DNA of 64,000 nt from Apium graveolens (taxonomy: Eukaryota; Streptophyta; Magnoliopsida; Apiales; Apiaceae). Each line of letters opens with the position of its first letter. The first letter of the stretch is position 1. Below the pieces are notes generated by a model, which did no database searches, was not told where the DNA came from, and saw only the letters and a list, made by a program, of their open reading frames with translations. Position numbers and translations under genes: made by a program. This document shows positions 22,288-33,180 of the stretch, piece after piece. The stretch spans positions 297,475,957 through 297,539,956 of the forward strand of contig NC_133650.1 in NCBI RefSeq assembly GCF_009905375.1, given 5' to 3'.

Positions 22288-25200
22288 GGAAACATAAAGA
22301 ATCTTTGGTACTTGGATAGTGGTTGTTCAAGACACATGACCGGTGATTCTACCCTGCTCATAGAGTTCAAGGAGAGAGTTGGCCCAAATATTACTTTTGG
22401 AGATGACAACAAGGGTTATACTGTGGGATATGGCTTGATTTCAAAGGATAATGTCATCATTGAGGAGGTTGCCTTAGTGGATGGTCTCAAACACAATCTG
22501 TTGAGTATCAGCCAGCTTTGTGACAAAGGCAATTCAGTAACCTTCAACTCAGAAGCATGTGTTATGACTAATAAAAGAAGCAACAAAGTGGTTCTCACTG
22601 GTGTGAGAAAAGGAAATGTGTACCTAGCTGATTTCAACTCATCTAATGCAGAATCTGTAACTTGTCTTCTCAGTAAAGCAAGTCAAGATGAAAGTTGGCT
22701 ATGGCACAAGAAGCTATCCCATTTAAACTTAAAGACCATGAATGAGCTAGTAAAGAAAGAATTGGGAAGAGGCATTCCTCTAGTGGAGTTTTCAAAGGAT
22801 GGACTGTGTGATGCCTGCCAAAAAGGGAGGCAGATTAAAGCATCATTCAGGAAGAAACTTGATTCAACAATTGAAGAGCCTTTGCAACTGCTTCACATGG
22901 ATTTATTTGGACCAGTCAATGTATTGTCCATCTCAAGGAAAAGATTTTGCCTAGTAATTGTAGATGATTTCTCAAAGTTCTCTTGGACATATTTCCTAAA
23001 GTCTAAAGATGAGGCTAGTAAAATCATCATCAATCACATAAGGCAAGTCAATAATCATCCTGATTTCAAGGTTAGAAGAATCAGGAGTGACAATGGAACT
23101 GAGTTCAAGAATTCTGTCATGAGAGCATTTTGTAAAGAAAATGAGATTCTGCACGAGTTTTCAGCAGCAAGGACTCCACAACAGAATGGAGTAGTGGAAA
23201 AGAATAACAGATCACTTATTGAAGCTGCAAGGACAATGCTTGAAGAATCTAAACTACCAACAAATTTCTGGGTTGAAGCTGTAAATATTGCATGCTACAC
23301 TCAGAATATTTCTATGGTTAATCAAGCAAGATGCATGACTCCCTATCAATTGTTCAAGAACAAGAAGCCAACTCTAAACTTTCTTTATGTCTTTGGCTGC
23401 AAATGCTATATTCTGAGAAATCAAACTGATCAAAATGGGAAGTTTGATGCTAAAGCAGATGAAGGAATTTTTGTTGGATATGCTGTTGGTAAAGCATATA
23501 GAGTCTACAATCTAAGAACCAACATTGTTGTGGAATCAATACATGTTGTGTTTGATGATAAAAAGATTGAAGGACTGAAAGATGGAGATTACCATGAGAG
23601 CCTCAAATTTGACAATATGGATATGGTTAGTGATGACAGTGATGATGAAAGTGATCAAGAGAGTGTATCTAAGGATAATGCAGATAAATCTACCACCAAT
23701 GAAGCACAAAACTCAACATCTGTCGAGTTGCACAATGCTTCATCCGTCGGAAGGCAATCTGCGTTATCCGTCGGGAGACAACTTGCTTTATCCGTCGGTA
23801 CTCAAAATTCACCATCCGTCGAGTTATCAAAAGGTGTAGGAAGTCAATACAGATCACCTATAGAAAGTTCCCCTTTCTCAAATCAAAGATCCACAAACTC
23901 AGGGGGAGTTTCAAATAGTCAAAACTCAATCACACATCAAGACAACAGTGAGGTCTCTTCATCTAGAGCTAATCTACCTCAACAAAGGAAATGGACAAAA
24001 GATCACCCCTTTGAGCTTATCTTTAGTGATGTTTCTTCTAGAGTTCAAACAAGAAGAGCAACTCAGAAAGAATGTCTATACAGCAGCTTTCTTTCCAAGG
24101 AAGAACCAAAGAAGGTAGAAGAAGCTTTGTTAGATCCTGATTGGATATTAGCTATGCAGGAGGAGCTAAACCAATTTGAAAGGAATAATGTGTGGAAGCT
24201 GGTTCCCAAGCCTAAAGGAAAGAATCCAATAGACACCAAGTGGGTATTCAGAAACAAGATGGATGAAAATGGCATAGTTGTCAGAAACAAAGCTAGATTG
24301 GTTGCTAAAGGCTATTGTCAACAAGAAGGAATAGATTTTGATGAAATATTTTCTCCTGTTGCAAGACTTAAAGCCATCAGAATCTTCTTAGCATATGCAG
24401 CCCATGCCAATTTCAAGGTCTATCAAATGGATGTCAAAAGTGTCTTTCTGAATGGAGATTTGGAGGAAGAAGTATACGTCAGTCAACCTCCTGGTTTTGA
24501 AGATCCAAATTTTCCAGAACATATCTATTATCTTCTGAAAGCACTTTATGGACTGAAGCAAGCACCTAGAGCCTGGTATGACACTTTATCAAAGTTCCTT
24601 TTGGAAAATCACTTCACAAGAGGTACTATAGATAAAACTTTATTTTTCGGGAATGTTAATGGCTCTAGTATACTTGTTCAAATTTATGTAGATGATATTA
24701 TTTTTGGCTCTACAGATGAGAAACTTTGCAAAAAGTTTGCCAAATTGATGCAAAGTAAGTATGAAATGAGTATGATGGGAGAACTAACATACTTTCTTGG
24801 TTTACAAGTTAAGCAAGTTAGTGATGGAATATTCATTAGTCAAACTAAATATATTTTTGATCTTTTAAAGAAGTTTGATCTAATGGATTGCACATCTGTA
24901 AAAACTCCCATGACCACTGCAACTAAGCTTGAATTAAACACTACTGAAAAGTCTGAGGATATTTCAAGTTATAGAGGCATGGTTGGCTCACTTCTGTACT
25001 TAACAGCTAGTAGGCCAGATATAATGTTTGCTACTTGTTTATGTGCTAGATTTCAGGCTGATCCTAGAGAATATCACTTAATAGCTATTAAGAGAATCTT
25101 CAGATATCTCAAGGGAACACCAAACCTTGGCATTTGGTACCCTAGAGATTTTGGTTTTGATCTAACTGGTTATTCAGATGCAGATTATGCAGGTTGTAGA

Positions 25201-25629
25201 ATTGATAGAAAGAGTACAACAGGAACCTGTCAATTTCTGGGAAACAAGCTTGTGTCCTGGTTCAGTAAAAAGCAAAATTCAGTTTCTACTTCTACAGCTG
25301 AAACTGAATATATTGCTGCTGGCAGTTACTGTGCACATATTTTATGGATGAGAAATCAATTGCTGGACTATGGTCTGCAAGTCGAGAGGATTCCAATTTT
25401 CTGTGATAACACAAGTGCAATTGCCATCACTAAAAATCCAGTGCAACATTCAAGGACAAAGCACATAGATATCAAGTACCATTTCATAAGGGAACATGTA
25501 ATGAATAGTACTGTGGAGCTACATTTTGTTCCAAGTGAGAAGCAACTTGTAGATATCTTTACCAAGCCACTGGATGAATCCACCTTTTCAAGGTTGGTAA
25601 GTGAGTTAGGTATGCGTAATTACTCTTAA
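22288..25629 (+). CDS. pol: Element D pol: protease, integrase, reverse transcriptase, RNase H (intact frame)
   Basis: This is the copia-order polyprotein, open for about 1,113 codons. Aspartic protease: [12 protein letters not shown] near residue 10. Integrase: an HHCC zinc site ([17 protein letters not shown]), then the core with Asp in LHMDLFGP, Asp in RSDNGTEF and Glu in QQNGVVEK. The linker carries the motif cluster (23742-23822). RT has YQMDVKS and YVDD. RNase H has [18 protein letters not shown] and FCDNTSA. Two residues differ from common copia forms (SVFLNG for SAFLNG, TAETEY for TAEAEY). There is no ATG near the start; the coding frame begins right after a splice-acceptor-like TGCAG (22283-22287). 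It ends RNYS. Pol acts in cytoplasmic virus-like particles (family knowledge). Confidence 0.92.
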   Translation, partial: GNIKNLWYLDSGCSRHMTGDSTLLIEFKERVGPNITFGDDNKGYTVGYGLISKDNVIIEEVALVDGLKHNLLSISQLCDKGNSVTFNSEACVMTNKRSNKVVLTGVRKGNVYLADFNSSNAESVTCLLSKASQDESWLWHKKLSHLNLKTMNELVKKELGRGIPLVEFSKDGLCDACQKGRQIKASFRKKLDSTIEEPLQLLHMDLFGPVNVLSISRKRFCLVIVDDFSKFSWTYFLKSKDEASKIIINHIRQVNNHPDFKVRRIRSDNGTEFKNSVMRAFCKENEILHEFSAARTPQQNGVVEKNNRSLIEAARTMLEESKLPTNFWVEAVNIACYTQNISMVNQARCMTPYQLFKNKKPTLNFLYVFGCKCYILRNQTDQNGKFDAKADEGIFVGYAVGKAYRVYNLRTNIVVESIHVVFDDKKIEGLKDGDYHESLKFDNMDMVSDDSDDESDQESVSKDNADKSTTNEAQNSTSVELHNASSVGRQSALSVGRQLALSVGTQNSPSVELSKGVGSQYRSPIESSPFSNQRSTNSGGVSNSQNSITHQDNSEVSSSRANLPQQRKWTKDHPFELIFSDVSSRVQTRRATQKECLYSSFLSKEEPKKVEEALLDPDWILAMQEELNQFERNNVWKLVPKPKGKNPIDTKWVFRNKMDENGIVVRNKARLVAKGYCQQEGIDFDEIFSPVARLKAIRIFLAYAAHANFKVYQMDVKSVFLNGDLEEEVYVSQPPGFEDPNFPEHIYYLLKALYGLKQAPRAWYDTLSKFLLENHFTRGTIDKTLFFGNVNGSSILVQIYVDDIIFGSTDEKLCKKFAKLMQSKYEMSMMGELTYFLGLQVKQVSDGIFISQTKYIFDLLKKFDLMDCTSVKTPMTTATKLELNTTEKSEDISSYRGMVGSLLYLTASRPDIMFATCLCARFQADPREYHLIAIKRIFRYLKGTPNLGIWYPRDFGFDLTGYSDADYAGCRIDRKSTTGTCQFLGNKLVSWFSKKQNSVSTSTAETEYIAAGSYCAHILWMRNQLLDYGLQVERIPIFCDNTSAIAITKNPVQHSRTKHIDIKYHFIREHVMNSTVELHFVPSEKQLVDIFTKPLDESTFSRLVSELGMRNYS
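23742..23822. repeat. ATCCGTCGG/A motif cluster inside element D pol
   Basis: Copies lie at 23742-23750, 23766-23774 and 23790-23798 (ATCCGTCGG) and 23814-23822 (ATCCGTCGA), with a degenerate one near 23719. The cluster occupies the same linker position as the ATCCGTTGA cluster in A. The change alters the peptide (Val-Glu to Val-Gly), so it is not silent. Confidence 0.88.
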
Positions 25630-25726
25630 ATCTATCTGAGTTATTTTGCAAGTTGATATGCAGCCAGAAATTTAATTGATTTTTTTTGTCCTGGATGAAA
25701 TTTTGGCTAAGTCAAAAATTTACATC

Positions 25727-25930
25727 TCGACGGATGACCCTTATCCATCAAGTTTGGTCATCCGTCGACATACAATTTGCTAATAAAAATCAATTACTTT
25801 TCTGGAATATTTTATGTCTCGACGGATAACAGTTTATCCTCATCCGTCGAATTGTCCTAATCTCAGCCGTTAATTCCCTGTACATTATCCATCAAGTATA
25901 CTTACAGTTTGTAAGAATTACACGACGGAT
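25727..25930. promoter_or_regulatory. TCGACGGAT motif cluster upstream of element D ORF2
   Basis: TCGACGGAT lies at 25727-25735 and 25819-25827, ATCCGTCGA at 25760-25768 and 25842-25850, and ACGACGGAT at 25922-25930, with degenerate TATCCATCAA copies between. The cluster ends about 105 bp before the TATA box, the same arrangement as in A. Confidence 0.8.
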
Positions 25931-26034
25931 AATGAGTGGAATTTTTACAGTTTATTTTTACACGGCTATTTTAGGCAATTTCTATTGGTTACTTTATTTT
26001 ACTTTATTATTTTTATCAGTTATTTTTTAGATAG

Positions 26035-26042
26035 TATAAAAG
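26035..26042 (+). promoter_or_regulatory. TATA box of an internal promoter for element D ORF2
   Basis: TATAAAAG lies 111 bp before ATG 26153, followed by a T/C-rich leader with TTCTCTT and CTCTCAC runs. Position and spacing match element A. Confidence 0.6.
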
Positions 26043-26152
26043 CTTATTTCATTGCAATTGTTCTCTTTTATCATTCTCAAATTCAACTGCTCTAATTTCA
26101 TTCTCTCACAAGCACTTACTCTCCTTCTCTTCAAGCTTTTATTCTCTAAACA

Positions 26153-29100
26153 ATGGCACATGTTGTAAAGATTATGTCTCAAACTGGGTTCATTTATGAG
26201 AAGAACAATTTAATTACATTAGTTAACAAGGGTATTTAGCAATCGGATGACTATCACAAGATGATGGACTTTGTGAAGAATTGCACGCTCAATTATACCA
26301 TACTGGAATCACCCACAATCTTCTGTGAAGTTGTTGAAGAGATGTGGACCACTGCTACCTACAACTCCACTGACAAGACCATTACTCTAACCATCAAAGG
26401 TAAAGAGTTCTGTATCAATAGTGATGTGATAAAAGCATGTTTCAAAATTCCTGATAACAATATAACTTCACCACATAATGACACTGATATCATAAATATG
26501 CTTAATTCCATGCACTATGCACTTCCTACTTCTAAACTGAGTGATATTAGAAGAATGGGTCTTAGAAAGGAGTGGAGTTTCTTGTGTGATGTAGTTACAA
26601 AGGTTTTCTCAAGAAAGATCAGTAATTTTGATTCAGTGAATATTTCCATGCTTAACATGCTATATATGTTAGTTACAGATAAATTTTATAATTTCAGTGA
26701 CCTTGTCTTGTTTGAGTTAGGTTTTAAATTAGGTGAGTTAGCTAAAAGAGGTAAGAATGTGTATTATGCTAGATTTCTTATGTTATTGGCTAACCACCTC
26801 TGTGAAGAGATTGTGCTTGAGAACCCTAACAACAAACTGGATTGTTGGGTTCAAGAGAGAAGGCTCATTGCAAATTTGAACAGTGTCAATCATCACAAGG
26901 ATGTGTCAATGTTCTACTTTCCTGTAATGCAGGCACCTCAGGTAAGTGAGGTGAGTTCATCCATCCTTACAACTATTCCAACCTCCACACTTTCTTTGAG
27001 TTCAGGAGTAGCTATGGCAACTGTGCCAATGACCAAACAGTTGCCTACCAAAGCTGCCAAACCTACTATTTCCTAATCCAAATCAAAGAAAACCCCCTCT
27101 GGTATCTCTCAAAAGATGCCAGTTAAAAAATCCACAAAAGCCAAGGAGGGGAGTGTGAAGGAGGGAAAGTCAGGTGAGGGAAGGGGTGAACATCAAAGAA
27201 ACCCCAAGAATAAGGTTGGAGAGTTGAGTGAATCCCAGCCTAGCCACACTGTAGTTTCCCAACAAACTGTAGTGCTTAAAAAGGATAAAAGCTCACTTCT
27301 AGCTACATCCTCCCAAAAGGATGTAGTTATTGATCAAATCTCTCAACCAAGAGCACAGGCAAAGAGGGTTAGGGACACAAGCTCACCCCAAACTTATACA
27401 AGAAAGAAGAAATCTAAATCCTCTAGGGATGCACAGGATACACACACAGTGCAAACTGGTGCTAAAGACACAATCACTGCACCTTCTCAAGTTTAGTTTG
27501 ATGTGGCTCCAATAAATATGGAGTCACAGCCAAAATCTCTAGTTATAGAAGCACCTCAAACACCATACTCACCAATAAATTCTCTGGATGTGGATATGAT
27601 AAACACATCAATCCCTGATTCCCCTTCTTTAACTCTGTTGGGGAATCCAAAATCTAGTGCAAGTGAGCATCATCTTTTAGATGATTTGTTGGCTCACTTG
27701 CCAATTCTTTCAGAAACTGTTGTGTCATCTGTGCCTAAAATCTCTTCAATCAGCACAGAGTCAACAATAGTTTCTCTTCCCACCTCATTTATTTCTACTC
27801 TCTCAACGGATATTGCTCATCCGTCGAGTAGTGATTGTATCCCGACGGATAAGCCTAACAGCAGTTATCCGTCGGATAGCAAAACCACTCACTCGATGGA
27901 TATCACTCATCCGTCGAGTATCTCTGCACAACTTCAAACTTCAATTATTTCAAGTGCAGAAGATTTAGTGGTTGTACAGTCACTCTTAGGATTGAGAGAG
28001 CAGAGTGTCTTGAGTGAGAGGCTGGGTTGCTCCCAGGCAAAAGGAGAGGAAATGAGTGAAAATCTGCAATCTATTTCTTCAGGATTGGCAAAAGAGAGTG
28101 AGAGGAGTCCCACCTTAGTAGGTGAAGGTGAGGGTGTGAGGGTTGGGAGCCAGGGTGAGACCCTGATGCAACAAAAGAGAGAACATAAGAAAAAAGCAGG
28201 TACAGAGGATATAAGGGTGGATCCAGCCATTGCTCATGAGTCAATGCCTGTGGATGATGCTGAAAAGGAAAGACAATTTCAGCAACATTACAAAGCTATA
28301 ATTGATAACATTTCCTTGGATGCTGACACTTTTACTCATCCTGTGTCAGCCTATCAACTGTTGGTTGCTCAGGGCAATGAGGAGGCAGAGAAGACCTTAA
28401 ATCTAGTACATACTTCAGAATCTCTACAAAGGGATAAAGCTGCTGTCAATTTAATGCCTTCTACAGCTGATGAGCCATCTGAAGAATTTGGAGTAAATTC
28501 TAATGATGATGACTCTGTTTCATTTGATGGAAGCATGAACCTAGGGGGAGATGAAGGCCCAAGTTTAATTCCAGATCTACCTGAATGGGCATTGACAAAG
28601 GAGTCTACACCAGGATAATTCAATGTATCCTTAGTCAAACAAATCATGTCTATCCAAAAGGCCATTCAGAACACCTCAAATGCTGGTACCAAGGCTATTC
28701 TTCAAGCCCACCTAGATTCTCTACATCTCATGAAGCTACAGCAATTAAGACAAAATTTGAGTGTGGATGAAATCAAAAAGGATATAGCTGACTTGAAGAT
28801 CTACAATTCTGAGAAGCTGGATTCAATAATGCCATATGGTACCATGCAGGATCTGCTCCTGAGACTGAGAAGAGAATCAGATGCTGAAAAGAAGCTGGCC
28901 AAATTGGAGGACAGAGTTCAAGTTATTGAAAACTCTGTGGCCACTATTCTTCAAAATCAATAGTCTCAGACCAGTCTTCTAATACAACTGGATAAAGCAC
29001 AAGGCTTGACTCCTCAACTTGATGATAACAAAAAGGGGGAGAAAGGACCAAGTGAGGGGGAGAAACTTCATATACAAATCAGTAAAGTAATTGTGCCTTC

Positions 29101-30693
29101 AATTACTGTCTCAAAGCCACCAGTTGCAGATGGTATAGATCTGATTCAAGCAGCAGCAGCTAACTTGAAAGTTGCTGAGAAAGAACAGTTGAGTTTGGTC
29201 AAGTGGAAGAAGATTGATGAGGAGATACAGAAAAGGTTTGACCTTGTCAAGGAGCCAGTTAAGTCAGCCATCCATCACTCTCAAGTCAAGCAAATTAGTG
29301 TGAATGAGATGAGCATGAACTATCTGGAAAGAGGATAATCTTCCTGCATCAAGTCTCCAAAGGCTGAAATGATTCTTAAACCAAGGGCAAACTACTCAAA
29401 ATCATCCTTGAAGAACCCCTTGGACACTGTGTATGAGACACCCAAGCCTGATGAGAAGAAGCTTTTATCAAGATCAATTGTCTTCTATAAAGATCCAGCT
29501 GATTCAGTTTCTAAAAAGAGGATTGCTAAGATTTTCAGAAATGGTAAAGAAATTTGTGTGGCGCTGGACACCCTCAATTTGCTCAAGCAAAGAGAGAAGA
29601 AAAAGCTAGACTGAAGCAGGAAAAGAAGCAGGCTGCTCTAGATGCTAAAAAGGCTAAACAAAAGAGAGAGCAGATTGCTATCTTGGCCAAGCTACATGCT
29701 GTAAATTCATCACAACAAATTCCCTCCCAACCATCTGAAGCAACTGAATCAAGGAAGCAAGTTGAAGAACAGAAGAAATCTCTAAGAAAGAAGCAATTGG
29801 CTAAAAGAACTAAAAGGAAACTGGATATTATTGACAAGGAATTGGAAGATCAATTTCCTAAGGTATCCACACCAGCTACAACTCAAGCATCAAAGTCCTC
29901 TGTGGTATTTGAAGACATAAAGGTGGTGGATCCCTATAGAAATATTCATGGTGAACCTATTGTGCCCAAGGATGAGCCAATAGAATGGGAGAACATACCA
30001 ATTCCAGACTTCAATCTACCAATCCTTAGCAAGCCAAAAAGGACAAAGTCAAGAGCAGTCAAGAAAGTGAAGTTGTCACCTCTAAAATCCAAGTCTGTAG
30101 TTAAAGCTCAGCCCAAAGTCAATAAGGGAGACTACTTGTACTTGTGTGACATCAAAGAATTTTCTGATCTAAACCTCTATCTGGATGAACTAGATGAAGT
30201 AGGAAGTATTGATGCATACAGGAACCTACCTGAAAGGTTAGTGTTCAAGTACAAAGGAGGAAAGGAGATTCAGTGGCCACTTCACATGATTCTTCAAGAG
30301 AGCCAAGCTGTACTGATTAAAGTTTATTCATCTTTCAAGAAGAACTTTGGGTTCAATATCACTGCAAGAAGACTAGTATTGAAGAAGATTGAAGAACTAA
30401 GGAGTGTTAGAGCTAAAGATGCACTCCCAAAGACTCTTATCATCCCATACACAGGGAGAAGAGTGCATCTAAGGCCCTACTGGCTGATGGAGTTCATAGA
30501 TGACAAAGAGGTGAAAAGATTCTTCAGATTAGAAGACCAATTAAGCATCTCCCGCAATGAGACTCTCTTGGAAATGCAAAAAATGCTAAATCTCTCAGAA
30601 TCTGATGAACTGGAATTCCACACGCAGCTCCAAAATCAGATTGATGAAAACAACATAAAACTTGGAAGAAGATCCAGACCTTCAAGAAACTAG
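26153..30693 (+). pseudogene. Element D ORF2 (about 1,513 codons), mostly nonsense-broken
   Basis: It starts at ATG 26153 (MAHVVKIMSQTGF, as in A). The N-terminal domain (to about 26850) contains KEWSFLCDVVTKVF and VYYARFLMLLANH. A low-complexity middle carries the inverted motif pairs (27803-27917). A coiled coil (about 28640-28960, DEIKKDIADL and KLAKLEDRVQVIENS) leads to DDNKKGEK (about 29020). A Lys-rich region (KAKQKREQ) precedes the C-terminal module (about 30130-30690, YLYLCDIKEF and YWLMEFIDDKE). In-frame stops are at 26237, 27074, 27494, 28616, 28961 and 29336, with one frame change near 29560. Apart from that the frame holds for 4.5 kb. Function is unknown; the length and modular plan match A. 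Confidence 0.85.
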
Positions 30694-30882
30694 AAAAATC
30701 TGCTCAGGCTAGAGGAGCATCTTGAAAATGACTGTGAGCTAAACTTTGTACATTTTGATTAATTGAAGCACTTTTCAGTATTATCTACTTTTCTTTAAAG
30801 CTGTATGTTTAGGGTGTTTTGTTATCATCAAGTATCTCTTAATTTATGGCTACAATTCCAGTAGACATAAATTGGGGGAGAT

Positions 30883-31902
30883 TGTTGTGCATATGTTGTG
30901 TACTTGATGATTACAGAAACAAAACACCTAAGTAGATTTTACTTAGTGAAATAATGTAGCACTCGACGGATAAGGATTATAGTCTCGACGGATAAATCAT
31001 TATAGTCCTGACGGATGATGACTTATTATCCATCGAGTGAGTAGCTTATGTAATAATGAGTCTGTAGCACATTTCTGCATACACCTTTATATAGATTCTG
31101 TAGTAGCATATAAGTCATGTTGACTTTAACTAGATATGCAGAATAGGTTGATTAATTGTACATAGATGATGTCTTATAATTCTGCATAAATGAATTGAAG
31201 TCAAGTGCCAAAATAGCTACCGACGGATGATTAACAAAGCCATCGATGTATGATCAAATAGCTATCAACGGATGTTTAATATAGCAGTCGACGGATGATC
31301 AATGAAGCCATCAACGGATGATCATAAAGTTGACGGATGATCATGTACTCAACGGATAAAGAATTCAAATATCAGTTGACAGTGACAACTGGTCACATGC
31401 GTCGAAGTGTATGCAAATGGAATGAGGAAGCCTATTAACTGGGTAATAGAGAACAAAGTAACAAAGCATTAGACCCGATAGTTTTTATAATGATTCTGTC
31501 TTTTAACTTTGTAATCTTGGTAATATATAAACCAAGAAGTAGCAAATAGAAACTAAGAACTGAGATACAAAAAGTGAGAAACATTTGTAAGCAGAATTAT
31601 TAGCATTTCTCTGTATTCTCAGTAGTTTATATTTGTAAGCAGCTGTGAGCATTTTTGCACACAGAGTTCTCTCATATAATATACATCTCTGGTGGAATTG
31701 TTTAAATCCACCAAAAAGTTTTTAAAGACTCTTGTTTTTAATTACTTGTGTTTTGATTCACTTAAGTTTTTATTCCGCATTGTGCCAATCAATACACTTA
31801 TATTTATATTCGAGTTTGAACATTTTTATTTTAAGAAAAAGGTTCAAGAATTCCATTCAACCCCCCTTCTGTAATTCTTGCTATATTGTTAAGGGATTAA
31901 CA
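30883..31902 (+). repeat. 3' LTR of element D (1,020 bp)
   Basis: It is preceded by the tract TTGGGGGAGAT, starts TGTTGTGCATATG and ends GGGATTAACA. Motif copies: TCGACGGAT at 30963-30971, 30985-30993 and 31288-31296; CCGACGGAT at 31220-31228; TCAACGGAT at 31265-31273, 31311-31319 and 31349-31357; TTGACGGAT at 31330-31338; and decayed forms. The TATA box TATATAAA is at 31524-31531. The LTR carries a mixture of the A-type and D-type motif. Confidence 0.9.
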
Positions 31903-32976
31903 GATACTGATAGTGAAGATGAAGAAGAAGGGAATCTTGTTCTTATGGCTATTGATGGAAATACTTCATCGTCAAGAAAAGAGGTAAAATTTACTGATGT
32001 TGAATTAGTTTATCATCTAGGAGGTTCCTTAGATTGTGCTCATCGTGATAATGAACTGTTAAGTCAGCAGATCAAAGACCTTGGGAAAGAGGCCAATGAA
32101 TTAAGACTTGTGCACATTAATCAAGACAAATTAAAAGAACAAGTATCTTTTCTAGAGAATAGAGTTAACTGTTATAGACAACTCGAAACTATTCTCAAAG
32201 ACAAGATCACCGGTCTTGAGACTAAGGTTAAAGCTTACTTTAATTCTTGTTCGAAGGCTAAAGAGTTCTACAGTAAGCAAGCTGTTAATCAAACATCTAG
32301 AATAGGTTTTGATTACAATGCTGATATTGGAGAATTAGGCATAAATCCCCCTCCTCATGTCTGTGTTAAAGGTAGGGAAGTACCACATGTGCTTAAGGGT
32401 GTTGATAAACCCCTCTATAAAGGATCAATTGATGAACCATTTTATGAGACCTACTTTATTATTCAAGAAGAAATACGTGCTGAAGATCGTGCTAATGAGA
32501 AGGTTGTTTCCAAGCCAAGTGTGTCGAAAGTTCCAGTCAAAGTTGTGAAAGTAACTGAGACTAACTCAGACACACATGAGTTGGATAACAAAAATGTCAT
32601 GTCTACCATGCATAATTTTCCTGTTGTTAATCCCTCTCATAAAGTATGTGGTGTTCCTAATTGTATGTCTTGTGCTTTTAATTTGATGTATGCATATTTT
32701 AATGGTAAGCATGTTTCTACTGATAAGACTACCCCTCGTCAGCATGTGAATAATAGGAAGCATGATAGGTCTAAGACTGCTAGTTCTTCTAAGGCTAGAA
32801 AGGAAACATTTGTGCCTAAGCCTAAACAGAAATTTGTTAAGGCTGTTTACAAGGTCAAATGCCCAGTCATTGAGAAAGTTGAGAACATTAAAGTTAAGAA
32901 TATTGTTTTGCCTAACAAAGGTCAATTCTACAAGTATGTCGGGCCCAGCCAAGTTAGGGTTCCGAAGAAGGTTTAA
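31903..32976 (+). pseudogene. gag: Element E gag, 5'-truncated by element D
   Basis: The reading frame is open from the D LTR junction to TAA 32974-32976. It starts with an acidic patch (DSEDEEEG). It then has a predicted coiled coil (about 32045-32230, QIKDLGKEANEL and FLENRVNCYRQLE), a conserved block with GINPPPH and EEPFYE-like sequence, a CGVPNCMSC cysteine pair region, and a basic C-terminus (KARKETFVPKPKQKFVK). It ends R-V-P-K before the stop, the position where D has W-V-P-K. The N-terminal capsid part is outside the window. Confidence 0.82.
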
Positions 32977-32992
32977 TACATTTGTATTGCAG

Positions 32993-33180
32993 GGCATTAA
33001 ATAGGTGGAACCGGTAGTGTGGATTCTTGACAGTAGATCGTCAAGACATATGACCGGAGATAGAGCCTTGCTATCAAATGTGGTTGAGAAAGCTGGCCCA
33101 GTGGTTACCTTTGGAGATAACAGCAAAGGTTTAACTAAGGGATATGGCTGTTTGCAAGCTGGTAATGTTATCATTGAACT
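32993..33180 (+). pseudogene. pol: Element E protease fragment
   Basis: Copia aspartic protease start: ILDSRSSRHMTGD. The usual DSGCS is DSRSS here, so the Gly after the catalytic Asp is lost. It then reads GDNSKGLTKGYG and is cut at about 33180, where unrelated AT-rich sequence begins. A TAG at 33002-33004 also interrupts the frame. It follows a TTGCAG acceptor-like site (32987-32992). Confidence 0.8.

Larger units (their letters stand above)
21764..31902 (+). mobile_element. Element D: Sirevirus-like copia element, gag end to 3' LTR, intact pol frame
   Basis: This is the host of element C and a sister of A. It holds the gag C-terminus, an uninterrupted pol (22288-25629), a promoter-like spacer, a broken ORF2 (26153-30693) and a 1,020-bp 3' LTR (30883-31902). 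Its right flank is gag of element E. The insertion of C cuts its gag, so the element as it stands is dead, although pol has no stop. Confidence 0.92.
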
